Assembly (NCBI GenBank): GCA_045542485.1
Contig: JAZQLC010000012.1
Coordinates: forward strand, 6,824 to 70,823
Source: SIG575 sp045542485
GTDB taxonomy: Bacteria > Bacillota > Clostridia > Oscillospirales > Acutalibacteraceae
Reading direction: 5' to 3'
Length of the DNA: 64,000 nt
The notes beneath the pieces are model-generated. The model made no database searches. It was not told where the DNA came from and saw nothing but the letters and a program-made list of their open reading frames with translations. How positions within the stretch are numbered: position 1 is the first letter of the stretch; the number at the start of each line of letters is the position of its first letter. Made by a program: the position numbers and the translations under genes. This document shows, one piece after another, positions 49,560 to 57,474 of this stretch.

Positions 49560-50832
49560 AGTATTCAGAACAATTGCACTTCTTATGTCACTTGTGCTTG
49601 TGTTCAATATTGCTATATCCTCATCTGCTGCTTCAAAATCTGAGCTTGAAGACCAGATTGCAGACATTCAGGCAGAAAGAGAAGAAAAACAGAATCTTCT
49701 TGACTCACTCAAGGGTGACATCGACAAGCAGGAAGAATATGTTGAGACTCTTTATGACCAGATTGAAGTTCTTCAGAAAGAAATTGATTTCTATCAGCAG
49801 AAGATAAATGTTCTCAACAGCGAAATAGAAGGTATCAACAAGAAAATTGATAAAAAGAATGAAGAAATTGCTGAGCTTGAGGCAAAGATGGCTGATACAA
49901 AGGCAGAAATTGCCGAAATCAAGGAGCTTCTGGCAGTGCGTATGAGAGCTTCCTATATGGCAGGTGACGGCTCAACGCTGAAACTTCTTCTCAGCGCTGA
50001 CAATCTTGCGACTTATCTGACGACAAGCGAAATGCTTAAGAGAATTGCAGATAATGACGATAGAATTATCAAATCACTTATCAAGAAGATGGAAGACCTT
50101 CTTAAAATGCAGGAAGAAATTGAAAAGCAGAAGGCTGAACTTAACAAGGAAAAAGAAGCTCTTGAAGAGAAAAAGAAAGAAGTTCAGGCTGAACAGAAGG
50201 TTTTCACTGACAGACAGAATGAGGTTTCTGCAAAGTATAAGGAAGCAAACGCAATTCTTGACAAGCTTGATAAAAACAGTCAGGCTTACAGAGATCAGAT
50301 TGCAGCTCTTGACAGAGAAGAGCAGCGTCTTGAACAGCAGATTCAGAATATTATCACAGGCTCAAACGGTCAGGGCGGTGCAGGTACAAACTTTGCCCCC
50401 TCAAGCAATCCCTCAGGTTATATTAATCCCGTACCTTATTCTGATGCCTATATTTCATCAGTTTACGGTATGAGAACAAACCCCGTAACAGGCGTTTATA
50501 AGCTTCACGCAGGTGTTGACATTTCCTGCAGCGGCGCAGGTGGTCAGACAGGTCCTTTCACAAAGAAGATTGTTGCTGCAAAGGCAGGTACAGTTTCTTA
50601 TGCAGGATGGTGTTCAGGCTACGGCAACACTGTTATGGTTACACACGCAGACGGATACCTTACACTTTATGCTCACAACTATACAATCAATGTAGCAGTG
50701 GGACAGAAGGTTGCTCAGGGTGAACAGATTGCAATTATGGGTACAACAGGTAACTCAACAGGTGCACACTGTCACTTTGAAATCCGTAACGGTATGTGGG
50801 GTACAACAATCGACCCTGCACCTTATATCTGA
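49549..50832 (+). CDS. Secreted murein hydrolase with coiled coil and LytM (M23) domain, EnvC/PcsB-like
   Basis: 427 residues from ATG 49549 (AGGAG 10 nt upstream; ATG 49540 is too close to that site). Signal peptide (~1-27, ending SSAASK), a long two-arm coiled coil (~30-265) of the FtsX-binding type, a short Gly/Ser linker, then an M23 domain. The M23 domain has the zinc motifs intact: KLHAGVDISC (HxxxD), then TLYAHNY and GAHCHFEIRN (HxH). That implies a true peptidase rather than an inactive activator such as E. coli EnvC. Last gene of the operon. Confidence 0.93.
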   Translation: MKNKVFRTIALLMSLVLVFNIAISSSAASKSELEDQIADIQAEREEKQNLLDSLKGDIDKQEEYVETLYDQIEVLQKEIDFYQQKINVLNSEIEGINKKIDKKNEEIAELEAKMADTKAEIAEIKELLAVRMRASYMAGDGSTLKLLLSADNLATYLTTSEMLKRIADNDDRIIKSLIKKMEDLLKMQEEIEKQKAELNKEKEALEEKKKEVQAEQKVFTDRQNEVSAKYKEANAILDKLDKNSQAYRDQIAALDREEQRLEQQIQNIITGSNGQGGAGTNFAPSSNPSGYINPVPYSDAYISSVYGMRTNPVTGVYKLHAGVDISCSGAGGQTGPFTKKIVAAKAGTVSYAGWCSGYGNTVMVTHADGYLTLYAHNYTINVAVGQKVAQGEQIAIMGTTGNSTGAHCHFEIRNGMWGTTIDPAPYI

Positions 50833-50851
50833 CAGATTTAAGCAAACAAAA

Positions 50852-50888
50852 CAAAGGCTGATACTTGAAAAATTCAAGTATCAGCCTT
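50852..50888. terminator. Bidirectional terminator between ftsEX operon and esterase
   Basis: AAAGGCTGATACTTGAA pairs with TTCAAGTATCAGCCTTT with a 3-nt loop, then TTATG; a 17-bp perfect stem. Confidence 0.85.
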
Positions 50889-50906
50889 TTTATGTTTTAT
50901 TATTAT

Positions 50907-51992
50907 TTATTTGTTCAGGAAATCCATAAGTCCGTGCCAATCATCACGGGAGAAATAGTGTGTGCCCTCTCTGTAACAGAAGCCGATGTTTCCGTCATTG
51001 AGATACTTTCCTGTATTAAGGAAATCACTCTCTTCAAAAACGAGACCTTTTTTGCCGTAAAGCTCAAAAATCTCGTTTGCTGCTACGCAGGAAAGAAACT
51101 GTCTGTCAGGACCTGCCCAGATATCCTTTTCGGCTGCAGCAATATGAATCTTTCTCGGTGCAATAAGACTAAGCAGAAAATGCTGGTCAAAGGGTGTTTC
51201 GTCGTCTTTTTCAGCAAAGCTCTGATATTTTTCACAGAACCAGAACGGGAAATTCTTTACAATGTGACCGATAAACTCGTTGCCCTGCTTTTTTCCTCTG
51301 TTCAGTGCGTCGCCACTGCAACCGGCGCAGTTGGAGTGAGCGCAGAAAAATCTTTCATCAATTGCGGCAGTGAGAAGTGCAGTTTTTCCGAGTCTTGAGT
51401 GACCGGCAACGGTGATGCAGTCCTTATCAACCTCATCTCTTTTTTGCAGAAAATCCATAACCCTCATAGCTGCCCACGCCCACATGGCGATTTTACCGCA
51501 GGAATGAGCAGTTCTGTCCTGATTTTTATAAATAATTCCTGCAAGACCGTCAGTGAAATCTCCGTCATCGCTTGTCACATCCTTGTAGCAGAATGAGGCA
51601 CAGCCGAAGCCGTTGTCAATGATTTCTTCTGTGGGCATATATTCGTCGGGAACATTGTCGCGGAAATTTATGTGCACAATAGTCTTGTGCTTTTCACCCT
51701 TTTTCGGGTAAACATATGTAACCGGGAAGGTAAAGCTTTCATCACCGATTTTCGAGGTGATTTCAAGTTTCATAAGATAAGCTTTACCTGCACAGTATCT
51801 TCTGTCGTCAAATTCTTTGATGTCAAAGGTTACCTCATCAGGCTCATCGGGCATAAAGCCGTATTCGTTTTCCAGCATTGTCTTCAGAACGAGAGGTCTT
51901 ACCTTTTCCCATTCATCCGGAGTTTTCACTTTTTCACCTGTAATAAAAAGAGGTGAGGGGACATTGAGCTTTTCCAGTGTTTCTTTAATCAT
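50907..51992 (-). CDS. Alpha/beta-hydrolase esterase, glucuronoyl-esterase (CE15)-like
   Basis: 361 residues from ATG 51992 (AAAGGAG 8-9 nt upstream); an extension to 52055 is not needed. The nucleophile elbow GHSRLGKTALL is the CE15-type motif (Ser in G-H-S-R-L-G-K). Before it stands MWAWAAMRVMDFLQ, and after it NCAGCSGDALNRGKKQG. The late acid/His region includes GTHYFSRDDWHGLMDFL. CE15 esters link lignin to glucuronoxylan. There is no signal peptide, so it would act on small imported esters. It is downstream of the spoVAD remnant and a small membrane gene on the same strand. Confidence 0.85.
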   Translation of the reverse strand: MIKETLEKLNVPSPLFITGEKVKTPDEWEKVRPLVLKTMLENEYGFMPDEPDEVTFDIKEFDDRRYCAGKAYLMKLEITSKIGDESFTFPVTYVYPKKGEKHKTIVHINFRDNVPDEYMPTEEIIDNGFGCASFCYKDVTSDDGDFTDGLAGIIYKNQDRTAHSCGKIAMWAWAAMRVMDFLQKRDEVDKDCITVAGHSRLGKTALLTAAIDERFFCAHSNCAGCSGDALNRGKKQGNEFIGHIVKNFPFWFCEKYQSFAEKDDETPFDQHFLLSLIAPRKIHIAAAEKDIWAGPDRQFLSCVAANEIFELYGKKGLVFEESDFLNTGKYLNDGNIGFCYREGTHYFSRDDWHGLMDFLNK

Positions 51993-52051
51993 AACAGCGA
52001 CTCCTTTGAGAAGATGTATCTGTCTAATTTTATCACACCCGGAAATAATAG

Positions 52052-52237
52052 TCAAATTTTACGGATAAGCCTTTTGAGTTTGGGCAGAAGCTCTTTGTTT
52101 TCTCTGATTGTTTTCAGTGCAAAAATGCCCGAAACTGCAACGGTTACGATTATGATAAACCACTTCGCACACTCGATGAAATTCAGCAATTTTGCTGAGC
52201 ATTTCAGCGTGGAAATGAGACAGGCAAGATTATTCAT
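52052..52237 (-). CDS. Small single-helix membrane protein, function unknown
   Basis: 61 residues. AAAGGAAAAG before ATG 52237 overlaps the end of the spoVAD remnant (stop 52239-52241). One hydrophobic helix near 26-44 (KWFIIIVTVAVSGIFALKTI) and a basic C-terminal tail (KLKRLIRKI). It does not look like SpoVAE, the usual third gene of spoVA clusters. Because it follows spoVAD without a gap, it was probably cotranscribed with it before the insertion. Confidence 0.55.
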   Translation of the reverse strand: MNNLACLISTLKCSAKLLNFIECAKWFIIIVTVAVSGIFALKTIRENKELLPKLKRLIRKI

Positions 52238-52238
52238 A

Positions 52239-52646
52239 TCAGTCTTTTCCTTTCAATAAGATTCCGTGGGCGATACCCGGGATTGACTCGCCCTGCATTG
52301 TTGACACGGGGGAAAGCAGTGCTCCCGTCGCCACAAAGAGGACATTTTTCAGCTCTTTTTCGCAGAGCTTTTTATAGATGTGTGAGCAGAGAATACTTGC
52401 TGAGCAGCCACATCCCGACCCACCTGCATGGACATCCTGAGCTTCGCGGTAAAACATCATTTTGCCGCAATCGTTATGCACGGAGGATATGTCGGTGCCG
52501 TGGTCTTTCCTGAGAAGCTCAATGAGAAGTTCACTTCCCACAAAGCCCAAATCTCCCGTAAGAATAAGGTCGTAGTCCTGAGGCTTTGTTCTGGTGCTTT
52601 TCAGAAATTGTGAAATGGTGTCTGCCGCGGCAGGGGTAAATGTCAA
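52239..52646 (-). pseudogene. spoVAD: spoVAD, 3' remnant interrupted by a mobile element
   Basis: An open frame of 135 codons, of which the last ~133 match the C-terminal ~40% of SpoVAD. It begins TPAAADTISQFLK (native SpoVAD has ...APAAADTI...), then DYDLILTGDLGFVGSELL, HNDCGKMMF, HAGGSGCGCSA and the C-terminal VATGALLSPVSTMQGESIPG. The first ~205 residues, including the thiolase-fold N-terminal half, are absent; sequence upstream of codon 2-3 is unrelated. SpoVAD binds dipicolinic acid and helps load it into the forespore. An intact frame to the stop and unbroken motifs suggest the break is recent or reversible. Confidence 0.9.
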
Positions 52647-52650
52647 GAGA
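52637..52650. mobile_element. Left junction of a mobilizable element in spoVAD
   Basis: Similarity to SpoVAD stops at this point; to the right all genes are mobile or AT-rich, through serine recombinase, relaxase, MobC and the polymerase, to the window edge at 64000. The other half of spoVAD must lie beyond. The exact crossover bases cannot be set without an uninterrupted relative. Confidence 0.75.
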
Positions 52651-52668
52651 AAACCATAAAATTTTTCA

Positions 52669-52708
52669 AAATCCCGAAACCCTTGATTTTACTGGGTTTT
52701 CGGGGTTT
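52669..52708. repeat. Hairpin just inside the element's left end
   Basis: AAATCCCGAAACCC (52669-52682) pairs with GGGTTTTCGGGGTTT (52694-52708), one bulge and one G-U. It sits ~25 bp inside the junction and is the only structure in the 190-bp gap 52647-52836 besides the terminator at 52798-52832. Confidence 0.6.
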
Positions 52709-52797
52709 CAATTATGGGTGCAGCAATGGGGTGGTTGCAATGAAAGGAAGACTATAACGGGTATTTTATAGACATTTTCAGTGAATTTGTTGCAAAA

Positions 52798-52832
52798 CAA
52801 AAAAAGAGAGGCTGTCATTAGACAACCTCTTA
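52798..52832 (-). terminator. Terminator of the gene at 52837
   Basis: Minus strand: AGAGGTTGTC pairs with GACAGCCTCT (one G-U), loop TAAT, then CTTTTTTT. Confidence 0.8.
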
Positions 52833-52836
52833 TATA

Positions 52837-53319
52837 TCACCACTTTTTATCTTTACAAAGATTATTCCAACAATAAATTGCCCTGCTTGTTGGTATTTTT
52901 AATTGACATTCGTAATGATAAGGCTTTTTATCAAACCAAAGCCAACATTCAAACAGCAACTCATTATAAGATTTATATTGATAAATAAATTCCAATCTAT
53001 AGTTTTTTTCGTTTATAAGACTAATCAATTTATCTAAAGGTAATTCTTCTCTTATTGTCTTACCGAAAATATTATTCCGATAAATATAAATTGATATATC
53101 TTCTGAGCTTGAATCTTCAAAATGAAAATCAACTCTTGATTTGTCTGTTCTTACAGTTTTTTCAACATCGCTGAATTCATGTTCGGGGATCATCCAAAAC
53201 CCGTTATCAAAACAAAAAGAGAGCACATTATCATTAAAGTATATGTTGTTTGCATAACAATCGTGAAGAGAAATATAAGAATCATCATTATCGCAATGTA
53301 AATACTTTTCAAACTGCAT
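52837..53319 (-). CDS. Small acidic protein, function unknown
   Basis: 160 residues; AGGAGAG lies 8 nt before ATG 53319. Many Asp/Glu/Tyr/Trp residues in short beta-like stretches (YISLHDCYANNIYFNDNVLSF), no signal peptide or membrane helix. The size, acidity and beta-rich pattern are like immunity or phage-derived small proteins, but I recognise no family. It is the first gene inside the element at its left end and has a terminator. Confidence 0.6.
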   Translation of the reverse strand: MQFEKYLHCDNDDSYISLHDCYANNIYFNDNVLSFCFDNGFWMIPEHEFSDVEKTVRTDKSRVDFHFEDSSSEDISIYIYRNNIFGKTIREELPLDKLISLINEKNYRLEFIYQYKSYNELLFECWLWFDKKPYHYECQLKIPTSRAIYCWNNLCKDKKW

Positions 53320-53408
53320 AATACAACTCTCCTAAAATTAATGTTTTACCTTTTTTATTTTAACATGTGAATAAATAATCGTCAACAGTATTGTCTTAAG
53401 AACTTTTA

Positions 53409-53434
53409 CTCCTATAAGTTGAAAAACTTATGAG
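53409..53434. repeat. Small inverted repeat in the hipA-downstream gap
   Basis: CTCCTATAAGTT pairs with AACTTATGAG (one extra C), loop GAAA. It stands in the 222-bp gap 53320-53541, which otherwise holds only the hipA terminator and possibly the promoter of the gene at 52837. Confidence 0.4.
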
Positions 53435-53499
53435 ATTTCAGAAGTTTTTACCTCTATACCGATAAAACTTTGAATTTCTATATAGTTTTTCGACCTTAC

Positions 53500-53537
53500 A
53501 TAAAGAACAGCGTGTAGATTTCACTCCACACGCTGTT
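53500..53537 (-). terminator. Terminator of hipBA
   Basis: Minus strand: AACAGCGTGT pairs with ACACGCTGTT (10 bp), then CTTTATG. Confidence 0.7.
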
Positions 53538-53541
53538 GTAA

Positions 53542-54831
53542 TCATAAATTTAAAAAGTCTTTTATCCTTTTTATGTTGCGTTCTGTCATACCGGACTTTT
53601 CAGCAAAATCTTCCCATTTAGAAACAGAATTTATTACCTGTTCTATAATTTTCGCTGCATCCGATTTTTTGATATTTGCTTTCTCGGCAACCTTCAACAT
53701 ATCCTCCTTCGTAATGTTGTCAGATTTACCGTTGATAAGCATCTGATGAGCACTCACCCATATACTGTCTTTTCTGTATGAGAAAGTGATATCGTATGCA
53801 GGTGACAATGACCATACACCTTTTTTATCCATAAGGAAAGATATGTTTTTCGTATGGTCATCATAGTTTTTGGCATATTCATTAAATACCATTCTTCTGA
53901 ATAACTGAACAAAATCATTGTATGGTAATTTTAGCTGCTTCATTACAGAAAACGCCTCTTCGTAGGAATACACTCTCGGTGAATTGAAATCCAGGTGAGC
54001 TAAAGCACAAAGGGATTGCATATGAAGCTTTTCTCCTTTTACTCCTTTTCTGTCAAAACGCTTTGTCATAAAGTGAGCACTGCCGTTTTCCTTATAAAGT
54101 CTGCACTCGCTCATTTCAATTCCTGCATCAAGAGCCATAAGATAGTAAGCATATTCAACCTTTGTGTATTCACCGTCATCAGGTCTTGAATCCTTGTCTT
54201 TGTTGTTTTTTATGTTATCAAATTTCAAAAGCCAGTATTCGTAACCTTTTCCTGCGTTTATCTGACCTGAACGAATATCATTTGTTTCAGGATTCCACGC
54301 AATGAGAGTTTTCGCCCTTGCACCGCCGACAGAAGAGCCGCATTCCATTAACTGTGCCATAAGATTATCATTTTTCTTGATGTGTATCTGCTCTTTTTCA
54401 GAGAGTATTTCAGAAGTTAATTTTGTTAAAGCATCAAGGTCAACAGTTTCATTTATAGTTGTAAGCTCTTGTGACGGTTCATATTCCAATGCACCCATAC
54501 CTCGCTTACCTGTATAGCAAAGCTTTTCTATAACAGATAAACTGTCTGCTGTTCTTCCTTGACTCTCCAAGTATCTGTTTATAACGATATTACCGAATTT
54601 ATCAGGCAGAGAATCGGCAACCATACCCGGTAAACCGTGGAAAGTTTGTTCAGGCAAGGCAGGGAAAGTATAGGTAACCGTTGATAACGGCATTTTAACA
54701 GGTGAAATTTCAATATTACTTTTTAAAAATTCTTCGTCATACTGAAAGCCAACCATTCCGTTGTCATCCTGATGAAGATAACCGACAGTTGTTCCCCACA
54801 TCTTGACACGAACTGTATTTACATTTTGCAT
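53542..54831 (-). CDS. hipA: HipA-type serine/threonine kinase toxin
   Basis: 429 residues. N-terminal couple-type domain (~1-110: TVGYLHQDDNGMVGFQYDEEFL, FHGLPGMVADSLPDKFG), the Gly-rich autophosphorylation loop SSVGGARAKT (~165-174), and the HipA-C kinase core with MTKRFDRKG, YAKNYDDHTKNISFL (catalytic Asp, metal Asn) and SPAYDITFS (DFG-like Asp). HipA kinases inactivate glutamyl-tRNA synthetase or similar targets and cause dormancy. AAGGAGG within the end of hipB serves its start, 2 bp after the hipB stop. Length and motifs suggest it is active. Confidence 0.93.
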   Translation of the reverse strand: MQNVNTVRVKMWGTTVGYLHQDDNGMVGFQYDEEFLKSNIEISPVKMPLSTVTYTFPALPEQTFHGLPGMVADSLPDKFGNIVINRYLESQGRTADSLSVIEKLCYTGKRGMGALEYEPSQELTTINETVDLDALTKLTSEILSEKEQIHIKKNDNLMAQLMECGSSVGGARAKTLIAWNPETNDIRSGQINAGKGYEYWLLKFDNIKNNKDKDSRPDDGEYTKVEYAYYLMALDAGIEMSECRLYKENGSAHFMTKRFDRKGVKGEKLHMQSLCALAHLDFNSPRVYSYEEAFSVMKQLKLPYNDFVQLFRRMVFNEYAKNYDDHTKNISFLMDKKGVWSLSPAYDITFSYRKDSIWVSAHQMLINGKSDNITKEDMLKVAEKANIKKSDAAKIIEQVINSVSKWEDFAEKSGMTERNIKRIKDFLNL

Positions 54832-54833
54832 TT

Positions 54834-55184
54834 TTAATCATCCTCCTTGTCTTCTCCCCAAACCCAAGCATTATCTGTTTTCTTTTTATCAGGTCTTGCA
54901 CGTTTTCTTATTGTTTTTTCTTCAAATAATGCTTTGTAATCGGGCTGAGGTTCAGGTATTAAAATATCTAAATTTTCTGAAAGTCCGATTTCATTCAAAA
55001 TCTTAATCAGATTTGAAAGCTTGGTATCATATCCCATTTCTGTACGGGCAATAGTTTTTAGAGAAAGTCCGCATCTTTGTGCAAGCTCTGATTGTGTAAT
55101 ATTCAAGGAAATCCTATACTGCTGAATACGGTTTCCCAATTCCACTAATATTGATTTTTCATCATTATAATTTGAAATCTTCAT
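54834..55184 (-). CDS. hipB: HipB-type HTH antitoxin
   Basis: 116 residues from ATG 55184 (GGAGG upstream; an extension to 55208 is not needed). XRE HTH at ~17-70: RISLNITQSELAQRCGLS, then LKTIARTEMGYDTKLSNLI. A C-terminal tail of ~35 residues, rich in Lys/Arg then Asp/Glu, probably contacts the kinase. It binds the palindromes around its promoter and the kinase to form the repressing complex. The upstream operator layout supports autoregulation. Confidence 0.9.
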   Translation of the reverse strand: MKISNYNDEKSILVELGNRIQQYRISLNITQSELAQRCGLSLKTIARTEMGYDTKLSNLIKILNEIGLSENLDILIPEPQPDYKALFEEKTIRKRARPDKKKTDNAWVWGEDKEDD

Positions 55185-55198
55185 AGAGCCTCCATAAT

Positions 55199-55213
55199 AA
55201 CAAGTCAAATTTG
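55199..55213. promoter_or_regulatory. Downstream HipB operator (imperfect)
   Basis: AAGTCAA-AT-TTGTACT, an imperfect copy of the palindrome at 55243-55258, placed between the transcription start and the hipB ribosome site. Flanking AACAAGTCAAA mirrors TTTGACTTGTT at 55251. Confidence 0.6.
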
Positions 55214-55220
55214 TACTATT

Positions 55221-55249
55221 ATAATATCAAATCTATTTTAATAAGTCAA
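55221..55249 (-). promoter_or_regulatory. Promoter of hipBA
   Basis: Minus strand: TTGACT (55244-55249), 17 bp, TATTAT (55221-55226). The -35 box is one half of the upstream operator. Confidence 0.8.
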
Positions 55250-55258
55250 GTTTGACTT
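55243..55258. promoter_or_regulatory. Upstream HipB operator (perfect palindrome)
   Basis: AAGTCAA-GT-TTGACTT, two 7-bp arms with a 2-bp centre, overlapping the -35 box. Confidence 0.75.
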
Positions 55259-55328
55259 GTTATTTTTCTTTTATAAATGCATAAAAAATATTTTTCTCAA
55301 AATACGACTATATACCCTATTGCTAATA

Positions 55329-57023
55329 TTACGCAGACTTTTTATCTGCCTCTTCAACGATTTCTTTATTCATTTCAATGTAGTTAACCACATTTTCATA
55401 AGCATCGTTGAACTTAAATTTAATGGTAATATTACCGCCCTCATGAACAAGTATCTCGTCAATGAGCTCAACCACCATAGATCTGTTGAGCGAATCAATA
55501 TTGCCGTATTGCTTGAAATGCGAGATAAACTCATTTTCGCTATTCAGACCTTGAGCGTACTCCTCCGCAGTTTTTGTAAGACTTTTGATTGTACTGTCTA
55601 TTGACTCGATTTTCTCGGTAAGATTGGCTTTTAACTGCATATATTCCTCCCTTGTGATAACTCCTTGCTTCCAGTCGGGGTATAAATCAAGGGACATTTT
55701 TATGCACTTCTCACGCTCGGCAGATTGAGTTTTAATCATCTTCTGCAGATGAGTTGACTCCTTTTTCCGCTTACTGCTCTGATTGATTATTTCAAGAATT
55801 TCATCAAACTCAATGGCAGTATCAATCATTTTCTGCAAGGTTACAAACACTGCAGTTTCAAGCTTATCAATACGGATTGTATGGTTAGTGCAGGCCTCCT
55901 TGCTCATCTTTCTTGATGTCATACACCTGTAATAACGGTAAGTGCCGTATGAATGAGTATTGGTTTTCTTATTCATAATACGGTGGCAGTCTGCACAGCG
56001 TACAAGCCCCGAAAACAAATCAACCTCTTTTTTGACGGGTGATGAGCGGATATTCTTTCTGAAAAGTGATTGAGCTTTATTGAAGGTATCTTTATCAATA
56101 ATCGCTTCGTGGGTATTCTCAACAATAATCCACTCATCCTTTGGTATGGCTCTGCATTGCTTAATTTTGTAGCTTATTGTAGTGTTTTTGCCCTGCACCA
56201 TATTGCCGATATACATTTCGTTCTGCAGGATTCTTCTTACAGAGCTGTCATGCCACAAGCCATCATTACTCTTACCCATAGGATGTCGGTAGTTAAGACC
56301 TTTCAGTTTCTTATGCATTGATGGGTTGGGTATTCCCTCATCATTCAATGCTTTTGCGATGCCGATAATACTTTGACCTGCTATAAACCTTTCAAAAATC
56401 ATTCGTACAACAGGTGCAGTTTCTTCGTCAATAATAAGCTGATGATGGTCATTCGGATCTTTTAAATATCCGTAGGTCGGAAAAGAGCCGATAAACTTAC
56501 CCTGTGCTCTGTTTACATTGAGAGTACCACGTACGTTCACAGAAGTAGTTGCAGCAAGGCTTTCATTTATAACATTGGTAACACCTACGGAAATACACTG
56601 CGTTGCCGCATTCATACTGTTTGAAGCAGTATCAATTCCGTTGTTAAGAGCAATGAAACGCACCTTTAATCTTACGAAAACATTATCAAGATAATTGCCT
56701 GCATCGGTGTAATTTCGTCCGAAACGGGACAAATCCTTTACAACAACGCAGTTAACCGTACCCGCATAAATGTCTTCCATCATCCGCACAAAGCCGGGAC
56801 GGTCAAAGTTAGTACCGCTCCAACCGTCATCTACATAAAAATCGTGAGCCTCAATATCGGGATGAAGCTTAAGATATTCCTTTAAAATTTCACGCTGTGA
56901 TGTGATGGAATAGCTTTCTGATTTATCTCCGTCTTCACGTGACAGACGAATATAAAGAGCAGCCTTCCAGGTTTTTAGTTCCCTATGAGGCTGCTCTAAA
57001 TAATCCTTATATTTTGAATACAT
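55329..57023 (-). CDS. Large serine recombinase (TnpX/phage integrase type)
   Basis: 564 residues from ATG 57023 (TGGAGG upstream). Resolvase domain with catalytic Ser28 in YIRLSRED, SITSQREIL, DDGWSGTNFDRPGF and VKDLSRFGRNYTDAGNYLD. Recombinase domain (~180-300) includes KLKGLNYRHPMGKSNDGLWHD, then ILQNEMYIGNMVQG. Zinc ribbon (~335-385) has CADCHRIM and a late Cys pair, followed by a coiled-coil C-terminus ending with a DUF4368-like stretch. It should integrate and excise the element by att-site recombination through a 2-bp core. It lies ~2.7 kb from the left junction with hipBA in between. Confidence 0.95.
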   Translation of the reverse strand: MYSKYKDYLEQPHRELKTWKAALYIRLSREDGDKSESYSITSQREILKEYLKLHPDIEAHDFYVDDGWSGTNFDRPGFVRMMEDIYAGTVNCVVVKDLSRFGRNYTDAGNYLDNVFVRLKVRFIALNNGIDTASNSMNAATQCISVGVTNVINESLAATTSVNVRGTLNVNRAQGKFIGSFPTYGYLKDPNDHHQLIIDEETAPVVRMIFERFIAGQSIIGIAKALNDEGIPNPSMHKKLKGLNYRHPMGKSNDGLWHDSSVRRILQNEMYIGNMVQGKNTTISYKIKQCRAIPKDEWIIVENTHEAIIDKDTFNKAQSLFRKNIRSSPVKKEVDLFSGLVRCADCHRIMNKKTNTHSYGTYRYYRCMTSRKMSKEACTNHTIRIDKLETAVFVTLQKMIDTAIEFDEILEIINQSSKRKKESTHLQKMIKTQSAEREKCIKMSLDLYPDWKQGVITREEYMQLKANLTEKIESIDSTIKSLTKTAEEYAQGLNSENEFISHFKQYGNIDSLNRSMVVELIDEILVHEGGNITIKFKFNDAYENVVNYIEMNKEIVEEADKKSA

Positions 57024-57059
57024 TAGTATAACCTCCACTTGTTTATCTATATAAACAAA

Positions 57060-57105
57060 GCGGAAGCACCACAAATCTTACAAATGAATTGTAGCATACT
57101 TCCGC
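57060..57105. repeat. Inverted repeat around the recombinase promoter -10/start region
   Basis: GCGGAAG (57060-57066) and CTTCCGC (57099-57105). One arm is in the promoter spacer and the other in the leader, a placement that suits repression of the recombinase gene. Confidence 0.5.
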
Positions 57106-57116
57106 TCGTATTTCAA
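57088..57116 (-). promoter_or_regulatory. Promoter of the serine recombinase gene
   Basis: Minus strand: TTGAAA (57111-57116), 17 bp, TACAAT (57088-57093) with an extended TGC. Confidence 0.75.
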
Positions 57117-57148
57117 TAATTTTATAAAATTAGCTTATGGTAAATATT

Positions 57149-57397
57149 TCAGCAGGAACACAGAGCACTGCTAAGAGCTCCTGAAAAATCTTTGCCGCCA
57201 CTATATGCTACTTTTACGATGACATCTCCAACCTTAAAGAGATAAGGATTTTTCACCTGACTGGTAAAGCTCTCTATTCTCTCCATAACGCTTTTGCTTT
57301 TATCTACAGTAATATCTCTTAAGTCTGTGAGTGTGTTTTTATCGCAAAGAGCTATCTCTGCAGCCTTGCAGAGATCAAGCTGGGATTTTGTGAGCAT
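57149..57397 (-). CDS. Small mobile-element protein (DUF6870-like)
   Basis: 82 residues; GAGAGGAAGTGAT precedes ATG 57397. The layout LTDLRDITVDKSKSVMERIE, then VKNPYLFKVGDVIVKVAYS, resembles small proteins of the DUF6870 style that ride on gut Firmicutes mobile elements. No known function. It is upstream of the recombinase on the same strand, with a separate recombinase promoter between. Confidence 0.6.
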   Translation of the reverse strand: MLTKSQLDLCKAAEIALCDKNTLTDLRDITVDKSKSVMERIESFTSQVKNPYLFKVGDVIVKVAYSGGKDFSGALSSALCSC

Positions 57398-57474
57398 TAA
57401 GTTATCACTTCCTCTCGTTAATAATTATTGTCATATTTATTGAATTTAAACCAAGTTTTACCTTGTTTAAAATT

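Noticed and set aside
50865..51398. 177-codon plus-strand frame opposite the esterase
   Set aside because: Shadow of a well-supported alpha/beta hydrolase; begins within a terminator stem.
5268..52236. Prophage genes
   Set aside because: No capsid, terminase, portal, holin or tail genes were recognised in this stretch or elsewhere in the window.
52052..52237. SpoVAE as identity of the small gene after spoVAD
   Set aside because: SpoVAE is about twice as long with several helices; this protein has one helix and a basic tail.
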